Counted from the first letter of the stretch, positions 32,401-45,660 are shown. The stretch is DNA of 64,000 bases from Axinella damicornis (GCA_963931865.1 OZ007509.1:881978-945977), one strand, 5' to 3'. Notes: a model not told the origin generated them from the letters alone. Numbers and translations are program-made.

Positions 32401-34016
32401 GCCATCAGGTGACCATAGGCAAAACCTCAGCAAACAGACTCTTGAATCGGTTTAGGAACATCACCACTTGTGAGTAATAGTAATAGTGCAGATACCCTCA
32501 GTAGCTGTCAGCAATTATAGTCATATATACCCGAGACATCCTGGCACTATACTGTCCAGGTGCATAGTATTAATGACTTTTAATTCTGTAGTTATGTAAT
32601 GAGGTGTAACACAAGTTCCTTCATGAAATTTTCTGGTTACCCTTTTAGATGATGATCATCGTATCGTTCTGGAGCCCATCACTGGAAGAGTGTCCCCCCC
32701 CAATTGTGAACATGAATACATCAACGCCTCCTACATAGATGTAAGACCCTCCACACAATATACAATATGTATATCACTGGTATAGTACTACATCTGACAC
32801 ACAGGGCTATTCTCAACACAGGAAGTACATTGCCGCCCAGGGTGAGCTAGTAATCAACCATTGTAGTGGTAGCTATGCATTGACACAAACCTTTGCAGGT
32901 CCCCTCCCAAACACTGTCACTGATTTCTGATGGCTGGTGTGGCAGGAGAGGATCCATGTAGTTGCCATGGTAACTAGTGTTGTGGAGGGGGGACAGCAGA
33001 AGTGTGAGCAGTACTGGCCCAGCCAAGGGACCCAGGAGTACGGTCCATTCAAAGTCACCCTCACAGACCAGCAGGTGTTTGCAGACTACGCCATCCGACA
33101 GCTGCTTGTTGCTGTGAGTGTTGTGGTAACTTTATTGTTGAGTGGCTGTCCTCATTCTTACTTATGTCTAAAGCAGTGTGACTGCAGATTATGCTACTTG
33201 AATTGTTGTCAACAGTGCACTTGTGTAACTGGCGTACTAGCCATGCCTGCACTGTCTACTCCCACAGTGTGACGAGGGTGGGAGGACTCCACTGAAGGTG
33301 ACCCAGTTCCACTTTACTTCCTGGCCAGACCACGGTGTTCCAGAGTATGCTGGGCCAACCCTCAACTACCTCCGTCGGATGAAGGCCCAGGTGAAGCCCT
33401 CCAATGGATCCAAACTGGTTCACTGCAGGTCAGCAAAAAATGTTGATTAAAGGTGGGCTGGATAGGTATTGTGTATGTTGGAGGAGAATCAAAGAGATGA
33501 ATGTGTCATCATCTTGCAATTGGTGGTGTCTGATACCTGCAGTGCTGGTGTTGGGAGGACTGGCACACTTATTGCCATTGACACAGCTCTGGAGCAGGCT
33601 GCCCAGGAGGGTGTGGTGGACATCCCTGGCACTGTCACCAAGATGAGGAGGCAGCGCATGAAGATGGTCCAATCACCAGTGAGAGTTGGAACTAATGCAT
33701 ATACGTATGACTTTACAGTTCACTTGGAATACAGCTATAGTACAGTTATAATTTATTATGATTATTATCTACTGGGTAGAGGTTTACACACTAGTGACCC
33801 TCATGCATACCATTAACTTGTATACGAGAACTCTTCTGAGCATTATTCTCTCTCTGTGTGATCCAGGAGCAGTATGCGTTCATCCATGATGCTGTTCTGG
33901 AGTCCCTCACCTGTGGGGACACTCAGATCCCAGCCTCGGGACTGGTGGGTGCCATTGAGAAGCTGAAGCAGAGAGACAGTGAAACTGGGAGGACAGGATT
34001 CGAGACCCAGTTCCAT

Positions 34017-34908
34017 GTACGTTGCAGTGGCAAAGCTAGCTACACGACAAGGGCCCATATGTGTGTCTAAGTTGTATCAAGTGGGTGATTTACTCAAGAT
34101 TACAATATACCTACCAAGTCCAGTATACTGGAAGCTACTGACCTCTCCAGAGTGATACCATAAACAGTAATGCATGAGAGTTTTGTAACAGTGTAAACGT
34201 TTTGTCAATCAGTTTGCACTACAAAAGATGATTGTATACTTTTGTACTCATGTAAGAGGTGGCTTGGTCAGTAGGGAGACACCAGGCAGGCCACAATAGT
34301 GCGCTGACCTGGACTTGTGACTGTGTAAATGATTTCTCAATCTGCAACTGTATAGCTGTACAGTTTGCAGTGAACAAACAGTATATAGCTACCTTGGCTT
34401 GGTCATTAGGGAGACACCAGCAAGCCACAATGGGTGCTTCCTACTTCACCAGAACTTGTAGCTAACTGTCCAATTGTGTCACTGTGTATTATGTCAACCT
34501 GTGTTCCAGTGTCCACACAAAGGTTAAAATGACTGCAGTGTTGCCATGGTAATGCTGATACCAACTACTAAGTGTGTGCATGGACTCCATGGTGATTATA
34601 TGTATCCACCAGCTTGGACCACCGCATGTACATTATGTATGGAATAATGTACATGCGGTGGTCCAAGTGAGCAATGGCAGCCAACAGTGAGACAAATATC
34701 CAACAGCTCCGCCGACCATAGGGTTTCTTAGATCTACCATTGTGCTAGTACTCAAACATTTTACATGATTGCACTACATGACTACTAATAATTTATGCTG
34801 CTTTATTAATACTCAAACATTTACACTACATTACACTACATGACTAATTTTATTAATACTCAAACATTTACACTACATGACCAAACATTTGTCTGCGTGT
34901 ATCAACAG
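34017..34908. other. D1-D2 intron of receptor D
   Basis: A/C-type intron, shorter than in C, with the GGTGGCTTGGTCAGTAG segment and a hairpin at 34613-34667. Its start (TGTGTCTAAGTTGTATCAAG) is the uninterrupted counterpart of the MITE insertion site in A. No exon is seen. Confidence 0.6.
34613..34667. repeat. 23-bp-arm perfect inverted repeat in D intron
   Basis: CTTGGACCACCGCATGTACA... on the left pairs fully with ...TGTACATGCGGTGGTCCAAG on the right across a 9-base loop. It is absent at this place in A and C. Confidence 0.9.
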
Positions 34909-36380
34909 GTCCTCAGTCTGGTGACTCCAAAACCTACTGACGTCATCAGAACCTCTGCCTTCCGCTCCCTTGCTGTTAACAGGAGCACAGACTTCCTGCC
35001 ACGTGAGACAAAATGTGATATCAAAATCTGTAGACATTTTGAAAATCACCTTTGTTTGCTTTTGAACATGTAGCGGACATCTGGAGGGTTGTACTGAAGG
35101 GAGAGATTAAAGACTACATCCACGCCAGCTTTGCAAATGTGAGAGCATGGTCTGCTATTGAATGACTGTGAATAGTGTGTTACTAAGCTGGCAGTCACAT
35201 GATACACAATCGTAGCAAATGTCAGGCAGTCAAATCTCTTTTTGTCATTGTGTAAAAGGGTGCTCTGGCTAATCAGGGTAATAGCTCCCAAAAAGGAGGG
35301 GAAAAAACCCTTTCCTACATCCAACTGTAGCTTAGATTATTGTGATGACCTAGATGGTGGATTCGAATTGTACTTTATTCCTCTTGTGTCATCTGGATCC
35401 ATGTCTCTGCCCTTGTACACTTACACAGGGCTACAAGCAGTACAAGGGGTTTATCATCGCCCAGGCTCCGATGAAGTTTACATGCCGAGACTTCTGGAAG
35501 ATGATCTATGAGAGGGAGTGTGGGGTGGTCGTGATGCTCTCAGACCTGGTGGAGAATGGAAGGGTACGATACAGCTACTGACATTGCACCATGAGCATGT
35601 AATCTCAGTTAAAACTACAATTATTATCCAACAAATGATTTTTTCCATGCAATCTTGGGAGCAAATCCTATTACAGCAAGCTGAGAGGTCAGGACGACCT
35701 CTGCCACTACCTTGTCTGTGTGCTCCATAAGAGAGCTCATGCATTATTAGTTGGTGTGATATTGGTGCTGTACAGTTTGAGGCCATCTTCCCTGCAGGAG
35801 GTGTGTCACCAGTACTGGCCCACTGGTGACACCAAGGGGGTGCAGAAGTTTGGGGAGTTCAGTGTCTCTGTCCTCCAAGCCACGCAGCAGGACGGCTTCA
35901 TACAGCGCATGCTCAGTGTCACCAACCCCAAGGTAAGGGATGAGCAGAGTGGTCTCCGGCTATGTTATATATAACTGATCTACTCTGGCTCTGTATCAAA
36001 ACTTATAGCCCCTTTCACTTACTCACCTCCTGCCTTTGATCTTGCAGTCTGGTCAGGTGCACAAGGTCACCCAGTTCCAGATGTCGTGCTGGACCTCTGA
36101 GGGTCTGTGCACCTCCCCCCGTGCCATCATTGACATCATTGAGCAGGTGTTGGTGATACAGAGGAGGACCGGAAACAGACCCATTGTGGTCCACGGCAGG
36201 TGAGCCTTCCTGCTAGCCAGGATTGTGTTTCTACCTTTGTATTATAGTTCATGGTTGCTCTTGCATTGCCCCAAACTATAGCAGTTACACTGTCATCATA
36301 ATGAACTATTCTGAGAACAGATAAGTTAATGATTATATCACTGTACCATAGCTGCTCAGTTTTGTATGTGCATGCGCAGA

Positions 36381-36382
<2 letters not shown>

Positions 36383-36474
<92 letters not shown>

Positions 36475-36502
36475 ACACTGACACACACACACACACACAC
36501 AC
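36383..36502 (+). repeat. long CA microsatellite before D exon 20
   Basis: About 91 bp of uninterrupted CA, then CACCACACTGA, then a further 22 bp of CA. It is the longest of the four CA tracts at this homologous intron end. Confidence 0.95.
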
Positions 36503-36802
36503 CACACACTTGCACTGTATGCAGTGACACGGTGAGCCGGTGTGGAGTGTTCTGTTCTCTGATCAATGCCACTGAATGCTGCAAGACAGAGGGCATTGTG
36601 GATGTGTTCCAGGTGGTGAAGGCACTCCGCATCCAGAAACCAGGCAGTGTGCTCACTGTGGTAAGCTTGAGCATTGAGATTTGCAGACCAACTGGAATGT
36701 GACCCTGGTCTCTGTCTTTCCCTGCAGGAGCAATATCGTTTCATATTTGACCTCATGTTATTGTTCCTTGATTCATTCAGCATCTACTCCAATTTTAAGT
36801 GA

Positions 36803-37799
36803 CGTAGTAGCAACCATTGTTCATTGTCTTTGTAAACCGGTCATTTGACTGCATAGCGTAAAACCACTTCATAACATGTTAAGACCTCATTATGATTGCC
36901 AGGGTTCACCTCACATGGTGTATGAATGAGTGACAAATTCAATTATCGAATTGAAGTTTAAAATTTAAGTTCCTATGCGAGGCGTAGCCTTCCTGAGTTA
37001 GGCTTAGCTACAGGACTGCAAGAAAGAAATACAAACGAAAGGTAACCAGACAAAAGGGCAGACAAATGAACAAGGCAATGTAATTTTAGCTGTGTAGTTC
37101 AAAGTCGGAAGTTTACACTGACTCATTTAGCTACACAGAAGGTGAGCTGGTGGGTAGCTACTGTATACCCTTGTGTCACTTGGCAGCACTGCACGGGAGA
37201 CTGAAACCACTCCATGAGTTGTACTGCACAAGGGTACATGTATTTCCATACTAAGTCCATGCCTTCTTATTGCACCCTCTAGTGTCAGGCATATTATGCA
37301 CTCAATCTAGGGATCATGCAATATGAATGGCATTACTGTGAGCATTATGTACAAGCACACACACACACACACACTAATTTGAGCACTTAGCAGCAACGTT
37401 TTGTACGTGTTATGAATTATTGTCCTTAGTAATTAAGTCAGGAAATGCGTGTCTGTTGCATTGTATGCACGGCTCTTACTGCACAGTTATAATTCTAGCT
37501 GAAGTAGTGATGAGAAGCTTCTGCTGTGTGCTTGTAGTGATAAACTCTCTTACATCTCCTCGACACCCCATCTCACTCCACACCATGGCCCATTTTCCAA
37601 GTCTATAAGAAATTTGTCTCCCTAGCTGGCCCATGTCTTCTCCCTCCACTACATGCCCTCCTACTCACGGTGCTTCAACTCCACCTTCTCATTCAGCATT
37701 ATTATTGGGCTTCTCATATGGGATGCTGTTTGTCTCAAAATTGGTGAAATAACAACATGGATTTACTTTCAGCAGAAACTCGTTACCATAATGTGTACA
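36803..37799. other. D-E intergenic spacer
   Basis: Duplicate of the B-C spacer, with which it shares details such as GTATACCCTTGTGTCACTTG. No gene is visible. Confidence 0.5.
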
Positions 37800-38012
37800 T
37801 AATTATGCGACAAAATAGTGTCCGATACTCTTCAACTCTATCTAATGACCACACTCTACTAATAGCTTTGAGAGTGCATAATAACCGTGCAGTTGGTGGA
37901 TGCAACGTTGCCGCCAGTGATCCATATGTTGTAGTAGCTGAGGATTGTGATCGACCGAAGTGCTCCAGAACATCCTGCAAAAGCCCTAGTATAGTGCAGA
38001 GTGCAGTAACCA
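37800..38012 (+). promoter_or_regulatory. conserved 5' flank of receptor E, candidate promoter
   Basis: Carries the conserved block with TAATAGCTTTGAGAGTGCAT and the terminal GTGCAGAGTGCAGTAACCA before the start codon. Promoter function is inferred. Confidence 0.4.
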
Positions 38013-41000
38013 ATGCAGTCTCCACGGATACAGTGTTGTACACCACTGGGCCTCACTGCCATGGTACTCTGCAGCTACTGGATGGTACTAGCTGGAGGCC
38101 AGACGTGCTCTCTCTCAGGTACGTCATGTGTTTCCTGTGATGGCAACCACCTCTGCATGTGTCAGCACAACTGTGTTTTAATACCAGTATTGGTGTGGGT
38201 CATTCCAAGTAGCTAGATGTTCAATTTTACATGATTTCTGCAACTCTTCGTACTTGCTTTTCATATGAGCATGAAAATATTTCCATGCATGGTTCATTTG
38301 TTTTATGACAACTTGCCACATGCAGTGACTTAATTTTCGTGGTGGGAGAGGGTATGGCTTAAACTCTTTGTACACGCATGATTATAGTGCGGACCCAATA
38401 GCTAACAGATTCTGATTTTATACTGCAACCACATTCACCATCATCCATGCAGCTGCTGACCTTACACTGCGTACTGTTACTGTGAGTGCTGTGAGGGAGG
38501 ATGGCCCAACTCCTGGTGCTAGAGTGACCTGGAGCACAACAGTACCACCTGAGTGTGTGGCATCTGTCACAGTGGAGTTCAGCAGTGGGAGTGTAGTGAG
38601 ATCCTACACAACTACCAATACATCAGAGACTGAGGTCATTCAGACTGGTCTCCAGTGTGGTACAACCTACAACATCACAGTGGTGGTTACTGGAGTAGCC
38701 TCACTTAATGGTACAGTGACCAGCAACACAGTGCAAGTTGGAGGTAAACACTCTGTACTGTACAATTGTGTTGTGTGCATGCAATTAATTGTTACAGCAA
38801 CTTTTACTGGATGGTGTTATCACAGATATACCAGCCCCAGTCAGAGTGAGAGCTGAAGTCACTGCAGACAACACAAGTATCAGAGTGTTGTGGGAGTGGT
38901 CAGGTCAGGGTCTGCTCATGTGTCTTGACAGTGTTAGAGTTGACTACCGACCTGAGGGAGACTCTCCGATGATGTACACAGTGGACAGTGCAACAGCAAC
39001 CAGTGCCACCTTGTCCAACCTCCCGTGCAACACACAGTACACCATCAGTGTTTATGCCAGTGGTGGTAAGACTGGTATAAGGAGTCTCATGACAGTGGTT
39101 TCTCTACCAGTAAGAGGTACTGTTACTGTATACGCCAGCTGATAGACACTTAATTTAGCTACATAGTATACACTTCGCTATATATCCCTCCAGCCCCTCC
39201 CACTCCCACTAAGGTCACTGTTCAGCTCATGAACGCCTCAAGTGCCAGGGTAACATGGCAGTGGACTAGTTCAGGTCCAACTCCCAGCTGCTTCAACACC
39301 ACCCGTGTGACCTACCATCCTGAGGGAGGTGGTGAGTCCTCCCTGCAGCTCAGGGACCCAGCAGCAACTGAGACCATCCTCACTGGCCTCCAGTGCAACA
39401 CACATTACACCATCACTGTGGTGGCCACTGCTGGAGAGCACGGGAGAGAGAGTGCAGCAATGACAGTGTTCTGTCCACTAGTGCAACAAGGTATATATGG
39501 TCTGCATGTGAACACACAGCATAATTGATCCCTAAACCTGCACAAAACCCTATCACTGCAGGTCCACATAATCTTTCAGCAGCTGAGCCATTTCCTACCT
39601 CAGTGTATTTGACATGTTCATTCACTGGTCCTGGACCAACGCCATCCCCCGACCCTGGAACCAGGCCATGGCCATCTGCTGACCCTGGGGATAGGATATC
39701 CCCTGACCCTGGTCTGCTGGCAGGAGTTGCTGTGATTGTGATTGTGCTGGTGCTTGCAGCAGCCTGCATCGTGGTAGTACTCCTTGTCCTGCGGAGGTAA
39801 GACCGTGAACATGAAGTTGCTGCCGTGCAATGAACATGTCCCTGTTTGTAGGTTTTGCCTTTCAGAAGAGGTAGTCCATCTATTTGGTGTACTGCCATGC
39901 ATGTACGGCTTTAATTCCTATAGGCAAGGTAGAAAGGTCATGAAGGTCACTGCAGTAGAATTGGCTGAAATACCAGATACTGACAGCAAAGAGGAACAAG
40001 ATACAGATACAGCTGTTGACAGCACTAGTAAGTTAAATGTATATGGCATCAATTAAGTATGAGTTACATTCATGAGCATGAGAGGCTAAACATACCCCAA
40101 GTGAAGATCTATTCATTGGAAGAGTTATGGCTCCAATGTATGCACATTATAGGCAGAGATACACCATACACTTGCGCAAACCATGCAAAGTCAGAACTCC
40201 AGTGGCAGAGAATGGAGACCTTTTCTGCCACATTTAGCTTCATGGTACCATCCGAGGACTCACAAACTCTCCTGGGTTGATCTGGGCTTTAGGTGTATGG
40301 ATACACAAGTTATTAGTAATTGCACCCCAAGCGTAATCTCATCACTCATTAAATTGCTACTCTCATTTGTTATGTTTCATACGCATCAATGCTGCCCAAC
40401 GTACAATGGTATTGTTTCATACGCAGCAATGCTGCCCAACATACAATGGTGTTGTTTCATACGCAGCAATGCTGCCCTACGTACAATGGTTACTGGTTGT
40501 TTCATATGCAGCAATGCTGCCCAACATACAATGGTGTTGTTTCATACGCAGCAATGCTGCCCTACGTACAATGGTTACTGATTGTTTCATATGCAGCAAT
40601 GCTGCCCAACATACAATGGTGTTGTTTCATATGCAGCAATGCTGCCCTACGTACAATGGTTACTGATTGTTTCTGTAACGGACCCGAGCGGTATTAACTT
40701 GCAACAGAAGAGTAATAACGAACTTCACAATCTCAGAATCTAACAAATCTAACCACATACAAAACCAAGCACTACTTATATACTGAACAACAACAAAAGA
40801 CCATACAGACCAGCAACAAAAGTAAGGACAAGACTACAATACACAAAAGAATTCGCCCTGCGCACCAAGGGGCTCCCTCCAAAGTTGGGCCAACACTATT
40901 TAACATTAATTAACAGTTCCAGTCCTCCACAGTTTCATACGCAGCAATGCTGCCCTACGTACAATGGTATTGTTTCATATGCAGCAATGCTGCCCTACAT

Positions 41001-44000
41001 ACAATAGTATTGTTTCATACGCACCAATGCTGCCCAACATACAATGGTATTGTTTCATACGCATCAATGCTGCCCTACATACAACGGTATTGTTTCATAC
41101 GCAGTAATGCTGCCGTACATACAATGGTATTGTTTGTAATGTTCATCAGCAGTGTCACAATAACTAAATGACCAACACAATAACTAAATGACCAGAGCCT
41201 CCCCACCAGCCATGAGCCGTGTTGCCATTACCAACACACCCACGCATGCAGCCTCCCCACCGACCATTGTGGAGTACCAGCAGAAGGTGCTGTCTTTGGA
41301 GGGAGAGCAGGTCACCCTGACAGTGAAGGTTGCTGGCAGCCCCACCCCCACTATCACATGGCTCTTCAATGGGAAGAAGGTGAAGGATGACTACTCCACT
41401 GAGGTGGGGAAGGATGGATCACTGACACTCACGTGTGTGGAGCTGAAGCATGCTGGCACCTACACCTTCAGTGTCAGCAACAGTGTGGGCAGTGTGGAGG
41501 GGTGCACCAAACTGGTCGTCCACACTGAGGATGAGGACTGTACCAGTGCACCCAAAGTCGAGAGCAACCCAGTTGTCAAGGAAACATTTGGGGAGTATGT
41601 TTCCAGCCTTCATGCACACAACAATGGTGGCTTTATTGTGCAATACCAGGTAATAAGTTAAGTAACTCCACATTATGTGTACAATACAGTGAATTGATTG
41701 TCCTCCACTATAGACCTTGCCCTCTGGGGAAGAAGGCCATCAGGTGACCATAGGCAAAATTTCCGCAAACAGGCTTCTGAATCGATTCCGAAACATCACA
41801 GCTTGTGAGTCATTTTATTGTATGTATCTTAAGAGATGTGGCTTCTCTTTCATGATCTTGATATTTTGTTGTTCCTTTAGATGATGATCATCGTATTGTT
41901 TTGGAGCCCATCTCTGGAAGGGTGAATTGTGAACACGAATACATCAACGCCTCCTACATAGATGTAAGATCCTCTACACAATATACAATACAATGTCATG
42001 TGTGTCACTGGTTCTGTTACTAGCCATACATCTGACACACAGGGCTATTCTCAACACAGGAAGTACATTGCTGCCCAAGGTCAGCTAAGTAATCAATCAT
42101 TGGATCCCTTCTTAGTGGTATGCATTGACACAAACCTTTGCAGGTCCCCTCCCAAACACTGTCATTGACTTCTGGTGGCTGGTGTGGCAGGAGAGGATCC
42201 ATGTAGTTGCCATGGTAACTAGTGTTGTGGAGGGTGGACAGCAGAAGTGTGAGCAATACTGGCCCAGCCAGGAGACCCAGCAGTACGGTCCCTTCCAAGT
42301 CACGATCACTGAGCAGCAGGCATTTGCAGACCACACCATCCGACAGCTGCTTGTTGCTGTGAGTATTGTGGTAATTTTATATTGAGTTGCTGTCGTTGTA
42401 CTTAGCTATATAGGCAGTGTGACTGCAGATTACTTGAGTTCTTGTCGGCAGTCCATGGCCACTTGTGTAACTGGCGTACTTAGGCCATGCCTGCACTTTC
42501 CTCTACTCCCACAGTGTGACCAGGGTGGGAGGACTCCACTGAAGGTGACCCAGTTCCACTTTACTTCCTGGCCAGACCACGGTGTTCCAGAGTATGCTGG
42601 GCCAACCCTCAACTACCTCCGTCGGATGAAGGCCCAGGTGAAGCCCTCCAGAGGATCCATACTGGTTCACTGCAGGTCAGCAAGAAATTGAGATTTATTG
42701 ATAGGAGTAAATATGTGTTGTATGTACGTCCAGGCTCATCAAGGCGGTGTCTGTCTCCCTGCAGTGCTGGTGTTGGGAGGACTGGCACACTGATTGCCAT
42801 TGACACAGCTCTGGAGCAGGCTGCCCAGGAGGGTGTGGTGAACATCCCTGCCACTGTCACCAAGATGAGGAGGCAGCGCATGAAGATGGTCCAATCACCA
42901 GTGAGAGAGAATTGCAACTGCAAGTGTGTGTTGATAATATGTAGTCTATAAAGTTCACATCACTTGGTAAGTAAAATTGGCTCAGCCAGTAGCAGGGTGA
43001 AACATGCTGTGAAGTTTCACATGCTCATTACAGAAGTGTGCACGTGCAGGTTTAGCCTCGTTCCCAGGCAGCGTGGCCTGGGAACAAGGCTAATGCAGGT
43101 TGTGCCAATATCCCTCTCTGTGACCCAACCAGGAGCAGTATGCATTCATCCATGATGCTATTCTGGAGTCCCTCACCTGTGGGGACACCCAGATCCCAGC
43201 CTCGGGACTGGTTGGTGCCATTGAGAAGCTGAAGCAGACGGACAGTGAAACTGGGAGGACAGGATTCGAGACCCAGTTCCATGTACGTCAAAGTGGCATA
43301 GCTAGCTTCATATGAACTTAGGCTCTGTTAATTATAGTGTGTCAGTATTACCTCTTAGTGGAATTTTCCAGAGAGCAACCACAGTGCACAAAAACATCTG
43401 CTGTTCAGCTATCCAGGACAAACAAACAGATGGCTATTAGCTATTGCCATTATAATAACATTATCAGGCCACCACTCTCTTTATGAGTACATATGTAATA
43501 CATTTGCTGTTTATCCAGGACAAACAAACAGATGGCTATTACCTATACTGCCATTAACATTAATTATCAAGCCCATCACACTGTTTTTGAGTATACATGT
43601 GTACATTTGCTGTTTATGCAGACAAACAGGATGACTATTAGCTCGACCATTTGTCTGTATCAACAGGTCCTCAGTCTGGTGACTCCTAAACCTACTGAGG
43701 TCATCAGAAACTCCGCCTTCCGCTTCCCTGATGTAAACAGGAGCACGGACTTCCTGCCACGTGAGACAAAATATCTGTATTATGTTTTTGTATAGCTTCA
43801 GATATCATATTTTGTGGATTGTGTTTTGAAGCTAACTTTTGTTATTTTTGAATATGCAGCCGATGTCTGGAGGGTTCCACTGAAGGGTGAGAGTAACGAC
43901 TACATCCACGCCAGCTTTGCACATGTGAGAGCAGCATGACCTGTGTCCACTGAATGCTAATGATCATTGTGAGCATGCATGCAGACATGTGCAGCACTTC

Positions 44001-45312
44001 ACATACATTGTACACTGACAGTGATCGTGGCAGTTTGATCCTGTTGATATACCACAGCAGTGATATCATAACTTCATTTGTTAGTTGGTCAAAATAGTAA
44101 AACTCCTATTCAATGCAATATTTAGCCATAGCTAGACAAAATTTATTTCTTCTTGGGAAGGTGGAAGTGCATTACCCCCACAGTACTCCTTATGAAGTGG
44201 AAGGATCATACAATAGGTATAGCTTCATTCCCAGGCCATTCACACCGCAAGTATTTTGATTGATTGCTGTATGCAAATGCAGCATACTGCAAGCGATCAA
44301 ACACTGGCAGTGGGAATGGCCTGGAAATGGGAATATATGTTTGGATTCTGTTAAGTGCTTTATGGGGAAAGAATTCCTCTTACGTATGAGTGCCATCACC
44401 ATCTTGTCCCTTTTCTCCAACATGCAGGGCTACAAGCAGTACAAGGGGTTCATCATTGCCCAGGCTCCAATGAAGTTCACGTGCCGAGATTTCTGGAAGA
44501 TGATCTATGAGAGGGAGTGTGGGGTGGTCGTGATGCTGTCAGACCTGGTGGAGAATGGAAGGGTAGGATGCAGCTAGCTACTGACAGTGTACCATGAGCA
44601 TGTAATCTCAGTTGAAAGTTGATGAGCTGAAGAGGCTATAGCTGTGCATAGCTAGCCTCTGTTTTTTTTGCATGCATGTAAGCGATCAAAATCTGGAATC
44701 GTAAAATGCTTGGGAATGAGGCTACTGTATAGCTGTACCTAAACAAGCTGTGTCACAACTCTGTAAGGAGCTGATCTCATGAATAGATAAACTTTCTTAC
44801 TTGCTTTTCTTCCTGCAGGAGGTGTGTCACCAGTACTGGCCCACTGGTGACACCAAGGGGGTGCAGAAGTATGGGGAGTTTAATGTCTTTGTCCTCCAAG
44901 CCATGCAGCTGGACGGTTTCATACAGCGCATGCTCAGTGTCACCAACCCCAAGGTAAGGGATGAGCAGATTTGTCTGCAGCTATGTTGTAGTTGTTATCA
45001 ACTGATCTACTCTGGCTCTGTATCAAAACTCAGCACATATTCCTCCTGCCTTTGATCCTGCAGTCTGGCCAGGTGCACAAGGTGACCCAGTTCCAGATCT
45101 CCTGCTGGACCCTTGAGGGTCTGTGCACCTCCCCCCGTGCCATCATCGACATCATTGAGCAGGTGTTGGTGATACAGAGGAGGACCGGAAACAGACCCAT
45201 TGTTGTCCACGGCAGGTGAGCAAGCTGCATGGGTTGGGTCCTCCCATCTTGTACATGTGTAAGTACAGAGTTGTGAATGCAGGTTCGTATCCTGCGATTT
45301 CTGTGTTTGCAT

Positions 45313-45369
<57 letters not shown>

Positions 45370-45660
45370 TGCCACATGCAGTGACACGGTGAGTCGGTGT
45401 GGGGTGTTCTGTTCTCTGATCAATGCCTCTGAATGCTGCAAGACGGAGGGCATTGTGGATGTGTTCCAGGTGGTGAAGACACTCCGCATCCAGAAACCAG
45501 GCAGTGTGCTCACTGTGGTAAGCTTGAGCATTGAGATTTGCAGACCAACTGGAATGTGACCCTGGTCTCTGTCTCATCCCTGCAGGAGCAATATCGTTTC
45601 ATATTTGACCTCATGATATTGTTTCTTGATTCATTCAGCATCTACTCCAATTTTAAGTGA
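38013..45660 (+). CDS. receptor E: intact receptor tyrosine phosphatase, 3xFN3-TM-Ig-PTP-pseudoPTP
   Basis: Exons: 38013-38118, 38453-38743, 38826-39116, 39194-39490, 39562-39796, 39924-40027, 41252-41649, 41714-41804, 41881-41963, 42043-42079, 42144-42358, 42515-42675, 42765-42900, 43133-43282, 43667-43760, 43860-43924, 44428-44562, 44819-44953, 45064-45215, 45382-45517, 45586-45660 (stop TGA). All phases agree and give 1128 residues. Compared with B, the stalk exon is 18 nt longer (extra DPGDRIS-type repeat) and the juxtamembrane exon 18 nt shorter (no SNERVP). The Ig domain again has Val and Phe at the disulfide positions. D1 has WPDHG and [10 protein letters not shown] (Cys769). D2 has WTLEG and HGSDTVSR. 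The intron before the Ig exon carries a 40-bp minisatellite split by a solo LTR. Confidence 0.92.
40374..41134 (+). repeat. 40-bp minisatellite in E, split by a solo LTR
   Basis: Units beginning GTTTCATACGCAGCAATGCT repeat from 40374 to 40673 and again from 40932 to 41134, some with a TTACTG insertion. It is homologous to the C array at 19591-19797 but longer. Confidence 0.9.
40669..40936. mobile_element. solo LTR (258 bp) with 5-bp target duplication
   Basis: The inserted segment 40674-40931 begins TGTAACGGACC and ends GTCCTCCACA, so it has the TG...CA ends of an LTR. GTTTC lies on both sides (40669-40673 and 40932-40936). GTTTC belongs to the minisatellite unit, so the insertion point is exact. 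An internal TTATATA (about 40776) could be the LTR TATA box. No internal retroelement sequence remains, as after LTR-LTR recombination. Confidence 0.75.
43052..43093. repeat. short foldback with TTCCCAGGC ends
   Basis: TTAGCCTCGTTCCCAGGC pairs, with one mismatch, with GCCTGGGAACAAGGCTAA across a 6-base loop, just upstream of E exon 14. The same terminal motif occurs at 44223-44336, 45987-46100, near 15098-15112 and at about 60888, so it is a dispersed foldback family. Confidence 0.75.
44223..44336. repeat. foldback element in E intron 16-17
   Basis: Left arm CATTCCCAGGCCATTC and right arm GAATGGCCTGGAAATGGGAA are inverted, with inner arms around GATTGATTGC / GCAAGCGATCAA. Member of the TTCCCAGGC family. 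Confidence 0.6.
45314..45366 (+). repeat. CA microsatellite before E exon 20
   Basis: (CA)26 or so, just upstream of the acceptor CATGCAG of the exon carrying TVSRCG. Confidence 0.95.

Larger units (their letters stand above)
26829..36802 (+). pseudogene. receptor D: RPTP paralogue with nonsense codon in D1
   Basis: Exons: 26829-26934, 29859-30164, 30241-30522, 30590-30886, 30962-31154, 31297-31418, 31910-32307, 32379-32469, 32649-32740, 32805-32841, 32899-33113, 33268-33428, 33543-33678, 33867-34016, 34909-35002, 35074-35138, 35429-35563, 35798-35932, 36048-36199, 36525-36660, 36728-36802. In exon 11 the conserved DFWWLVW reads DF-stop (TGA 32928-32930), so translation would give 651 residues ending early in D1, before Cys and WPD. 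The rest remains open, including [10 protein letters not shown]. Other lesions: the usual acceptor of exon 3 is lost and replaced by an in-frame one 9 nt downstream; exon 9 has a 9-nt C-rich in-frame insertion; intron 1 carries a 2.57-kb element. It could still make a membrane receptor with the Ig domain but no phosphatase. Confidence 0.85.

Noticed and set aside
36136..36783. Minus-strand ORF with a long Val-Cys repeat (similar at 45007-45577)
   Set aside because: Antisense of D2 exons joined through a CA microsatellite.
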